Shown here one piece after another: positions 11,012-24,500 of a stretch of DNA of 64,000 nucleotides (its first letter is position 1; each line of letters starts with the position of its first letter). The stretch is from Bolinopsis microptera. Taxonomy: Eukaryota > Ctenophora > Tentaculata > Lobata > Bolinopsidae. The DNA is taken from assembly GCF_026151205.1 (NCBI RefSeq), contig NC_087084.1, forward strand, positions 8,484,394 through 8,548,393, written 5' to 3'. Under the pieces are notes generated by a model. That model saw only the letters and a list, made by a program, of their open reading frames with translations, was not told the DNA's origin and did no database searches. A program made the translations under genes and the position numbers.

Positions 11012-14000
11012 ATGACTAAGATCATAATCCTTCTCATCGTCTCGGGAGTGGTGACAGTAGGCTCAGCTTCAGGCAAGCATATCGAGCAAGGTTAGGTTAT
11101 TGTATCCAATCCGACGGTCGATGGCTCTATGTTGTTGATTTACACGATACTATGTACGCACCATACTCCCCAATTCTACTTTCAACTGAACAGTTAAAGA
11201 TAATATGTTACAGGGGGCAAGGACTTTACATTTCATCTGGTGAACGGAAGTATAGACTTGTCTACTAGTGGCTTTGGAATTTTCTTTGCTCAAGATGGAA
11301 ATAAAAGGGTATGTCATTAAATTGCTATGTTAGGGCTATATTAGCCATCATATTGGATCAACAAAAAATGTTTGTGCTACTAATGAGTTTGTGTATATAA
11401 TATAGTTCAGTCATTATCAATAACAAATGTTTGTCCATATTTAGATTGTTTCGATTTATCATTTTATTTTATCTTAAAGTTAGTTTTCTTGAACAATTAG
11501 TTTTTCTTTGAAAATTTTTCAATTGGCTACTTTCTCAAGAATATTACTTGTTACTATCATGTGATATATAAAGATGCCGATATAGAGATGACGCTTCCGA
11601 ACTGTCTATTATCGACCTCCACGGAAAACTTTCCACACTGAAAATGGACTGAGTTCCCTATTATTTCTTTCGAACATAACATTTACTCAATACTCATTTT
11701 CAGATAATTCCTGTCGCAGATATCCAAGGATATTCCGAATGCTTTTTTGACCATATTTGCCAAAAAATGGGTTTTGAGGAAGGAATTAGTGGGTTCGTGG
11801 GGACAGTTAGGTTCGAGAAGAAGAACCCATACCGCAAAAGTGCCGTGTTAGATAACATAAAATGTGATTACAATTCAGACGGAACCGCTGAAGCTCACTA
11901 TAATTTTAGAATTTCAAAAAAGAATGGGAAGGCTCATCCAAGTTATTGGATTCTGTTGTGTGGACCGATGAAAGGTTTGATAGTGATTGTTTGGCAAATT
12001 ATAGCCATATAGGTTAAATGCCGACCGGCTATTACAGTGGGCCGTTACGGTAACAGCCCTCTCACAGCCCTATCAAAACACAAGTAAGCGTCTAATACTA
12101 ATAGTAGACGCTTACTTGTGTTTTGATATGGCGATTAACTGGCTGTTAGAGGGCTGTTACCGTAACAGCCGGCTATTCTAATAATATCACATATTTTCTT
12201 AAGAATATTCCACGCTATGGTTGAATTTTTATAATAACATTGGTTTAAGTTTAACCGTGGTTTTTCACGTAGGGCAACTGCATTTTCTATGCGCTGCTGA
12301 TAATAAGAGCAATACCGAAAGTGCATTTTGGTGCTGACAATTTTTAAGCCGCGCCACAACTTTTAATTCTCAGCTGAATGTTTGTTTCCAACAAACTTAG
12401 ACGCAAAAATTCAAGCCATTTGTAAGGTTGTAGTTAAAAATATACTAAAAATTCAAAATTTAAATACCCTTTTTAAGTTTGCGTTGCTTTCAGAGGACTG
12501 TGCGATAGTCAATAAAAACAACTACTTGAAGAAGCGTTGCATCGAGGACCTCGGTTACACAGTCCACCAGTGTCACAGCTCAAACAGTTACTTCGTGGTT
12601 AAAACGTGGGACATCCAAAGATTAAGTGTGTTTGACCGGATCTGTGAAGCAGATCCTTATTTTTATCAGACTTGTGGTGAAGGGATCCATAACCTAGCAT
12701 CAAACAATCTAACCCTGTGCGGGGACTACATGTGTAAGCAACCGCCACCGCCTAAAAATACCTTATCCAGCTACTCGATCCCCCCAGATATGGCCTGTCA
12801 GAGACAACCTTGCGATTCTCGGCCCTGTTGGATAACTGAGACTCCAGTCTGCACTAACTTGGATCTGACTGGTGCTGCCTGCATAGATTCACAGGGACCA
12901 GTAGAGACATCTGTACGACTGAGGTCAGGTTTGGTGGTGCCCCACTCCTCTCTGTGTAATGGTATATGTGACGTTCACTTCCGTTGTGAGGATGAGGCGG
13001 AATGTGGGGGCTATCTCTATGGGAGATTCTGTTATATAGAGGGGCAGCCGAAACCAATCTACGTTTATCCCTCTCTCTCTTTTTCTCACTTTTGTGAAAA
13101 TGGTGACGATGAATTCGAAAGTCCGAATTTAACTGATTTGCTTTGGACAGAGAAGTGCGAATCTTTTACGAGCAGTATGGTTAGTGAACTGCTGTTTCTA
13201 TACTATTGTCATTGAGAGTTTGGTTAGTGAACTGCTATTTCTATTGAGAGTTTGGTTTAAATAGAACTTTAATGATTGATGATATTTCAACACCATATAA
13301 TATGTATACACTATTATATTATATGTACATATATGTAGAAATGTAAAAGACGTCATAACACTCACTGCTGCAAACTTAGAGAAATATGTAGCAATATATA
13401 CCAAATTGAGGGCGGTTTTAAAGCTTATAAGACAGCTGCAGATATACCGAATCCAGACAGCAGGATCCTGGAATAATTTATCAGTATTATATGATAACAT
13501 AATATGAACACATTTCAATAAAGCAAAAGGAGTTATTCACATAAATTATGAAACCAAATTGAAATTCAGTTTGGCGAACAAAGAACACCAAACGGTAGAT
13601 ACTGCATTTAATCCACTTCTAACACCCTAACAACACCCTAACAACAACACCCTAACAACACCCTAACAACACCCTAGGTAAGAGCTATTGTTAACCGTAC
13701 AAGATGTGTAGCAGTCTGGAGAAAACTTACCAACATTCACAGAATTATACCTATGTGTAAAAACTTCTGGGACCAGACGAATTGCACTGATCCAAATAGG
13801 TTTATTAACCAAATAGGCTTTGAATTCAATTTTACTAACAACTGAATTACGGATATAATTCTATTTGAAAAATAAGATTGTTACTAATTGTAACCCCATA
13901 ACACCCACAACAGGGGTATATTGACTTGCAATATAGGAGGATACAGTTCAACTTTGTCAATATATTTGGTGTGTCATGAGTTGACGACAATTCCTCGAAT

Positions 14001-17000
14001 GTGCGACGATGGAGTAGGTCAGGTAAGAATCTTCAACTGTCTCTCTTAAATAAAATTTGACAATTTCTGCTAGCTTATGTTTACTGCAATAATTAAAATG
14101 CTTTTTATTGAACTGTGAACCTTAGCGCAATTAGTCCAAATAACTATATATATATTATTATATTATTATATTATTATATTATTATATTATTATATTATTA
14201 TATTATTATATTATTATATTATTATATTATTATATTATTATATTATTATATTATTATATTATTATATTATTATATTATTATATTATTATATTATTATATT
14301 ATTATATTATTATATTATTATATTATTATATTATTATATTATTATATTATTATATTATTATATTATTATATTATTATATTATTATATTATTATATTATTA
14401 TATTATTATATTATTATATTATTATATTATTATATTATTATATTATTATATTATTATATTATTATATTATTATATTATTATATTATTATATTATTATATT
14501 ATTATATTATTATATTATTATATTATTATATTATTATATTATTATATTATTATATTATTATATTATTATATTATTATATTATTATATTATTATATTATTA
14601 TATTATTATATTATTATATTATTATATTATTATATTATTATATTATTATATTATTATATTATTATATTATTATATTATTATATTATTATATTATTATATT
14701 ATTATATTATTATATTATTATATTATTATATTATTATATTATTATATTATTATATTATTATATTATTATATTATTATATTATTATATTATTATATTATTA
14801 TATTATTATATTATTATATTATTATATTATTATATTATTATATTATTATATTATTATATTATTATATTATTATATTATTATATTATTATATTATTATATT
14901 ATTATATTATTATATTATTATATTATTATATTATTATATTATTATATTATTATATTATTATATTATTATATTATTATATTATTATATTATTATATTATTA
15001 TATTATTATATTATTATATTATTATATTATTATATTATTATATTATTATATTATTATATTATTATATTATTATATTATTATATTATTATATTATTATATT
15101 ATTATATTATTATATTATTATATTATTATATTATTATATTATTATATTATTATATTATTATATTATTATATTATTATATTATTATATTATTATATTATTA
15201 TATTATTATATTATTATATTATTATATTATTATATTATTATATTATTATATTATTATATTATTATATTATTATATTATTATATTATTATATTATTATATT
15301 ATTATATTATTATATTATTATATTATTATATTATTATATTATTATATTATTATATTATTATATTATTATATTATTATATTATTATATTATTATATTATTA
15401 TATTATTATATTATTATATTATTATATTATTATATTATTATATTATTATATTATTATATTATTATATTATTATATTATTATATTATTATATTATTATATT
15501 ATTATATTATTATATTATTATATTATTATTATTATATTATTATATTATTATATTATTATATTATTATATTATTATATTATTATATTATTATATTATTATA
15601 TTATTATATTATTATATTATTATATTATTATATTATTATATTATTATATTATTATATTATTATATTATTATATTATTATATTATTATATTATTATATTAT
15701 TATATTATTATATTATTATATTATTATATTATTATATTATTATATTATTATATTATTATATTATTATATTATTATATTATTATATTATTATATTATTATA
15801 TTATTATATTATTATATTATTATATTATTATATTATTATATTATTATATTATTATATTATTATATTATTATATTATTATATTATTATATTATTATATTAT
15901 TATATTATTATATTATTATATTATTATATTATTATATTATTATATTATTATATTATTATATTATTATATTATTATATTATTATATTATTATATTATTATA
16001 TTATTATATTATTATATTATTATATTATTATATTATTATATTATTATATTATTATATTATTATATTATTATATTATTATATTATTATATCATTATATTAT
16101 TATATTATTATATTATTATATCATTATATCATTATATCATTATATTATTATATCATTATATCATTATATTATTATATTATTATATCATTATATTATTATA
16201 TCATTATATCATTATATCATTATATTATTATATTATTATATCATTATATCATTATATCATTATATCATTATATTATTATATTATTATATCATTATATCAT
16301 TATATTATTATATCATTATATCATTATATCATTATATTATTATATTATTATATCATTATATGATTATATCATTATATCATTATATTATTATATTATTATA
16401 TCATTATATTATTATATTATTATATCATTATATTATTATATTATTATATCATTATATTATTATATCATTATATCATTATATTATTATATTATTATATCAT
16501 TATATTATTATATCATTATATTATTATATTATTATATCATTATATCATTATATTATTATATTATTATATTATTATATTATTATATCATTATATCATTATA
16601 TTATTATATCATTATATTATTATATTATTATATCATTATATTATTATATTATTATATTATTATATTATTATATTATTATATCATTATATCATTATATTAT
16701 TATATCATTATATCATTATATTATTATATTATTATATCATTATATTATTATATTATTATATTATTATATTATTATATCATTATATTATTATATTATTATA
16801 TTATTATATTATTATATTATTATATCATTATATTATTATATTATTATATTATTATATTATTATATTATTATATCATTATATTATTATATTATTATATCAT
16901 TATATTATTATATTATTATATTATTATATTATTATATTATTATATCATTATATCATTATATTATTATATCATTATATCATTATATTATTATATTATTATA

Positions 17001-18550
17001 TTATTATATTATTATATTATTATATTATTATATTATTATATCATTATATTATTATATTATTATATTATTATATTATTATATCATTATATTATTATATTAT
17101 TATATCATTATATCATTATATCATTATATCATTATATTATTATATCATTATATCATTATATTATTATATTATTATATCATTATATCATTATATTATTATA
17201 TTATTATATCATTATATCATTATATTATTATATTATTATATTATTATATCATTATATCATTATATTATTATATTATTATATCATTATATCATTATATCAT
17301 TATATTATTATATTATTGTATCATTATATCATTATATCATTATATTATTATATTATTATATCATTATATCATTATATCATTATATTATTATATTATTATA
17401 TCATTATATTATTATATTATTATATCATTACATTATTATATTATTATATTATTATATCATTATATTATTATATTATTATATTATTATATCATTATATCAT
17501 TATATTATTATATTATTATATTATTATATCATTATATTATTATATTATTATATTATTATATTATTATATTATTATATTATTATATTATTATATTATTATA
17601 TCATTATATTATTATATCATTATATTATTATATTATTATATTATTATATTATTATATCATTATATTATTATATTATTATATCATTATATTATTATATTAT
17701 TATATTATTATATTATTATATCATTATATTATTATATTATTATATTATTATATTATTATATCATTATATTATTATATTATTATATTATTATATTATTATA
17801 TCATTATATTATTATATTATTATATTATTATATTATTATATTATTATATTATTATATCATTATATCATTATATTATTATATTATTATATTATTATATTAT
17901 TATATTATTATATTATTATATTATTATATCATTATATTATTATATTATTATATTATTATATTATTATATTATTATATTATTATATTATACTTCGGCCGGG
18001 GTTTCACTGCCGCAGTTAAAAAGGGTAGGATTAATTACCCGCTGAGTCAAAACCCGGATTATGCGAGAAATTCTATACGGAGTGCCCTCACGTATCCAAT
18101 AGTATCCTTAAAAAATAATATTAACAATAATCAATAGAAATTAACCCTTATTAACTCCGCACCACACCCGCATATTTGAAAACATGCATTACATTGTCGT
18201 ATGAAAGTATGAACTCTCTCTACAGTCCAAACAGACCGCTAAGAGCGATTCCTCCCCTAATAAGTTTAAAGTATAACACGACAGTGTAATATATACGCTA
18301 CATAATATACAGTAATGGGAGAGAGAGCGAGCCCCGTAACTCTTACCTTTTTCTTGATTAAGCTGCTCAAGCCATTTTATGTAACATTTGTGGTACAAAA
18401 CCATCAATTAAACCACTTACCACCGGCCGACTTACATAAAATTTGCTTATGGGCTTCGTCAGAGTTTTGTTGCAATGTTGGCACTATACCGAAAAAGAGT
18501 CCCGTAACTCTTACCTTTTTTTAATATAACCGACCGGAAATTACACACGC

Positions 18551-18592
<42 letters not shown>

Positions 18593-21500
18593 GATCAGAC
18601 ACACACACATTTGAGATTATTGTTTAAGATTATATGTATATTAATATCACTATAACTTTTTTAGATTCGTGTAAACAAAATTTCTATAATTGAAATAAAA
18701 CACACAATAATCTTGTTTCGTATAATGTGATCTCTCAGGTATGTGAATCAGTTTCACCGACGTGTTTTATTCACAAACACAGGCTCTGTGACGGCATAAA
18801 AGATTGCCTGAATAATGAAGATGAGGATCTAAAATCTTGCAACTCCCTCACGCAGCGAACGTGTCATAGAGCTTACAGACATGAACAACCTCTCAGAATT
18901 CCTCTGGCATGGCTTCAAGATGGCGTGAAAGATTGCATAAATGGTATTGATGAGGATGATAGCTGGCCAGTTTGCGGCTTTGGGTCAACAAAACGATTCA
19001 TTACCAAAACAAATCCTGCTTGCGATGAGGTTTTCCTGTGCGAACTGGGACAAGAAAATAGATATGTTGAGTTTCAGAACCTTTGTGATGGCAAAGATGC
19101 TTGTGGTCGAGAGAAAAGAGCTTGTCAAAAATCTCATGAGATGACTCTTACCTTTGACAAAGTTTTAACCACAGTCAAGTTTGGGAAAAGTGAAAAGCGC
19201 CTCATGTACTGCTTGCAAGGACTCACAGAAATACAGAAAATTTCCGAAAAGTGTGTGAGGAAGGAGGTGAATTTAACAAAACAGGAGGTTTTTGGAGTAA
19301 ATTCAGATATCACAGTCGTTTATCCTAATAAAACGTTTAACTGTGACTACACATTTGGTGAACTCTATTTAATTTTGAGCTGTTCAGGCCGTTGTGAAAA
19401 TTCTACTTGTCCATTAAAGGATACCTATCGATCCGACGCTTGCCCTCAGCAATACCCAAACCGGGTCTACACAGTGGCACAAAACTCCTTTCTCACATTT
19501 GTCACGAAAACAAGACACGGTTACACCAACGATCTCTTTGTATGTCGCAACAGCCTTTGTATAACCCAAAACAAAGTTTGCAACGTTGTGGACGACTGTG
19601 GAGATGGTTCTGACGAAGAGACCTGTACCAATGTGTTTCGCTGTCACTCAAAAGAGCGGTTCATTCCAGTAACTGAGAAATGTGATGGAACAGTGGACTG
19701 CCTGGACTTCTCGGATGAATGTAACTCGGACTGCGGTAAAAATATCGTTCAACAAACCTTCCTCAAGTTGATGTGCTGGTTGTTGGGGATTTTAGCGGTC
19801 CTTTTCAATCTAGTGACCATTTGTCGAACTTGGTTTGCCGCCGAAGACAAGAACACTACGGTTATGAAGAACAGGCTCTTGGTGTTTCTGATATCCGTTG
19901 GAGACTTCCTCATGGGAGTACATTTGCTGTGGTTGGCTGTCAACGAAACGATTGTGTACGGGGCAAATTACTGCTCCAACCAGCTCGTTTGGCTGTCAAG
20001 CTTTGGTTGCTCAGTTATTGGCGTTATCAGCACGGTTGGAAGCCAGATGTCATTACTTTCCATGACTTTTCTCAGTACAGTACGAGTAGCCGGGGTCAAC
20101 AAGAAAAACACGTCGAGGAGGAAAGTTAAAAATATAGCAATTCTACAGATAGTTTCGGTGATGGCAGCGATTTTATTGATATCAGTGACCGTAGCAGTGG
20201 TCCCTTTGGTCCATTATTTTGAGGATTTCTTTGTGAATGGTATGACGTATAAACCTTCAGTAAGATTGTTTATAGGAGCACCAGGCAAAGAGGCTCATCT
20301 TGGTATATTACAAGAATACTACGGGAAAATAAAATCTGGGACTCTCAGCTGGAGAATTATAAACGATCTCATTGATGGAATGTTTTCCAATGATTATGGA
20401 GGTGACGTTCTCGGCCGAAAGAAACTCGAGTTTTATGGAAATGATGGTGTTTGCCTCTTCAAATTTTTTGTTAAACCTAATGACCCACAAAGATTTTATA
20501 CTTGGACAATCCTGGCGATGAACATGCTCTGTTTTATTATCATCTCAATATCTTACATATACATCAACATTACAGCTAATGCAGCCAGCCAGAAAATCGG
20601 AAACAAGAACAGAAAACTACAACAAAAAATATCACTGATCATTGCGACAGATTTCTTCTGTTGGTTACCTATTGTCATCGCATGCTGCCTTCATTCCAGT
20701 GAAGTTATCGACGCAACACCCTGGTACCCAATCATTTCAATAATATTTCTACCAATAAACTCGGTTATCAACCCTTTACTGTACAACGATTTTGTTGCGA
20801 ATTCTGCAAGTTCACTGTTTAAGTGGTTGGAAACAACTCTGAAACCAAAGTGTGCTCAAGAAGTGCCTGCTGATCCGGGTGATGGTATTGGTCACCCTAC
20901 CACAGGGATACACGTAAAAACACTCACCAGGAAATTGGAAAACAATGTGCAGAATGTGGTAAATAACGTTGGTAAGAAAACTGATAACCCAGTTCAAAAT
21001 GACATCGAACAAGACCCAGTTCAAAATATGCGAGATAACGTTGAACAAGGCAAGAAAACCGATAGCCCATATCAAAATGACATTGAACAAGGTAGAAAAA
21101 CTGATAAACCAGTTCAAAATGTGCAAATTCACATTGAACGAGGCCAGAAAACTGATAACCCAGATCAAGATGTGCAAGATGACATTGGACAAGGCAAGAA
21201 AACAGGTAACCCAGATCAAGATGACATTGGACAAGGCAAGAAAACAGGTAACCCAGATCAAGAGGACATTGGACAAGGCAAGAAAACAGAAAACCCAGAT
21301 CAAGAGGACATTGGACAAGGCAAGAGAACAGATAACCCAGGTCAAGATGACATTGGACAAGGCAAGAAAACAGGTAACCCAGATCAAGATGACATTGGAC
21401 AAGGCAAGAAAACAGGTAACCCAGATCAAGATGACATTGAGCAAAGCAAGAGAACAGATAACTCAGATCAAGATGATATTGGACAAGGCAAGAAAACAGA

Positions 21501-24500
21501 AAACCCAGATCAAGAGGACATTGGACAAGGCAAGAGAACAGATAACCCAGGTCAAGATGACATTGGACAAGGCAAGAAAACAGATAACCCAGGTCAAGAT
21601 GACATTGGACAAGGCAAGAAAACAGATAACCCAGATCAAGATGACATTGGACAAGGCAAGAAAACAGGTAACCCAGATCAAGATGACATTGGACAAGGCA
21701 AGAAAACAGATAACCCAGATCAAGCTGTGCAAGATGATATTGGACACGGCAAGAAAACAGGTAACCCAGGTCAAGATGACATTGGACAAGGCAAGAAAAC
21801 AGGTAACCCAGATCAAGATGACATTGGACAAGGCAAGAAAACAGGTAACCCAGATCAAGATGACATTGGACAAGGCAAGAAAACAGGTAACCCAGATCAA
21901 GATGACATTGGACAAGGCAAGAAAACAGGTAACCCAGATCAAGATGACATTGGACAAGGCAAGAAAACAGGTAACTCAGATCAAGCTGTGCAAGATGATA
22001 TTGGACACGGCAAGAAAACAGGTAACTCAGATCAAGCTGTGCAAGATGATATTGGGCACGGCAAGAAAACAGGTAACCCAGATCAAGATGATATTGGACA
22101 AGGCAAGAAAACAGATAACCCAGATCAAGATGACATTGGACAAGGCAAGAAAACAGATAACCCAGGTCAAGATGACATTGGACAAGGCAAGAAAACAGAT
22201 AACCCAGATCAAGATGACATTGGACAAGGCAAGAAAACAGGTAACCCAGATCAAGATGACATTGGACAAGGCAAGAAAACAGATAACCCAGATCAAGCTG
22301 TGCAAGATGATATTGGACACGGCAAGAAAACAGGTAACCCAGGTCAAGATGACATTGGACAAGGCAAGAAAACAGGTAACCCAGATCAAGATGACATTGG
22401 ACAAGGCAAGAAAACAGGTAACCCAGATCAAGATGACATTGGACAAGGCAAGAAAACAGGTAACCCAGATCAAGATGACATTGGACAAGGCAAGAAAACA
22501 GGTAACCCAGATCAAGATGACATTGGACAAGGCAAGAAAACAGGTAACTCAGATCAAGCTGTGCAAGATGATATTGGACACGGCAAGAAAACAGGTAACT
22601 CAGATCAAGCTGTGCAAGATGATATTGGGCACGGCAAGAAAACAGGTAACCCAGATCAAGATGATATTGGACAAGGCAAGAAAACAGGTAACCCAGATCA
22701 AGATGACATTGGACAAGGCAAGAAAACAGATAACCCAGATCAAGATGACATTGGACAAGGCAAGAAAACAGGTAACCCAGATCAAGATGACATTGGACAA
22801 GGCAAGAAAACAGATAACCCAGATCAAGCTGTGCAAGATGATATTGGACACGGCAAGAAAACAGGTAACCCAGGTCAAGATGACATTGGACAAGGCAAGA
22901 AAACAGGTAACCCAGATCAAGATGACATTGGACAAGGCAAGAAAACAGGTAACCCAGATCAAGATGACATTGGACAAGGCAAGAAAACAGGTAACCCAGA
23001 TCAAGATGACATTGGACAAGGCAAGAAAACAGGTAACCCAGATCAAGATGACATTGGACAAGGCAAGAAAACAGGTAACCCAGATCAAGATGACATTGGA
23101 CAAGGCAAGAAAACAGATAACCCAGATCAAGATGACATTGGACAAGGCAAGAAAACAGATAACCCAGATCAAGATGACATTGGACACGGCAAGAAAACAG
23201 GTAACCCAGATCAAGATGACATTGGACAAGACAAGAAAACAGATAACCCAGATCAAGATGACATTGGACAAGGCAAGAAAACAGATAACCCAGATCAAGC
23301 TGTGCAAGATGATATTGGACACGGCAAGAAAACAGGTAACCCAGATCAAGATGACATTGGACAAGGCAAGAAAACAGGTAACCCAGATCAAGATGACATT
23401 GGACAAGGCAAGAAAACAGGTAACCCAGATCAAGATGACATTGGACAAGACAAGAAAACAGATAACCCAGATCAAGATGACATTGGACAAGGCAAGAAAA
23501 CAGATAACCCAGATCAAGATGACATTGGACAAGGCAAGAAAACAGATAACCCAGATCAAGATGACATTGGACAAGGCAAGAAAACAGATAACCCAGATCA
23601 AGATGACATTGGACACGGCAAGAAAACAGGTAACCCAGATCAAGATGACATTGGACAAGACAAGAAAACAGATAACCCAGATCAAGATGACATTGGACAA
23701 GGCAAGAAAACAGATAACCCAGATCAAGATGACATTGGACAAGGCAAGAAAACAGATAACCCAGATCAAGATGACATTGGACAAGGCAAGAAAACAGATA
23801 ACCCAGATCAAGATGACATTGGACAAGGCAAGAAAACAAATAACCCAGATCAAGATGACATTGGACAAGGCAAGAAAACAGGTAACCCAGATCAAGATGA
23901 CATTGGACAAGGCAAGAAAACAGATAACCCAGATCAAGCTGTGCAAGATGATATTGGACACGGCAAGAAAACAGGTAACCCAGGTCAAGATGACATTGGA
24001 CAAGGCAAGAAAACAGGTAACCCAGATCAAGATGACATTGGACAAGGCAAGAAAACAGGTAACCCAGATCAAGATGATATTGGGCACGGCAAGAAAACAG
24101 GTAACCCAGATCAAGATGACATTGGACAAGACAAGAAAACAGATAACCCAGATCAAGATGACATTGGACAAGGCAAGAAAACAGATAACCCAGATCAAGA
24201 TGACATTGGACAAGGCAAGAAAACAGGTAACCCAGATCAAGATGACATTGGACAAGGCAAGAAAACAGATAACCCAGATCAAGCTGTGCAAGATGATATT
24301 GGACACGGCAAGAAAACAGGTAACCCAGGTCAAGATGACATTGGACAAGGCAAGAAAACAGGTAACCCAGATCAAGATGACATTGGACAAGGCAAGAAAA
24401 CAGGTAACCCAGATCAAGATGACATTGGACAAGGCAAGAAAACAGGTAACCCAGATCAAGATGACATTGGACAAGGCAAGAAAACAGGTAACCCAGATCA

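Noticed and set aside
13619-13677. CCCTAA-containing repeats, possibly telomeric
   Set aside because: The period is 11 bp (CAACACCCTAA), not the 6 bp of animal telomeres, and the array is short and internal.
14115-18137. A 1,340-residue open frame of repeating LLYYYIII
   Set aside because: It is a by-product of an 8-bp repeat with no stop codon, inside an intron whose flanking exons splice together in phase.
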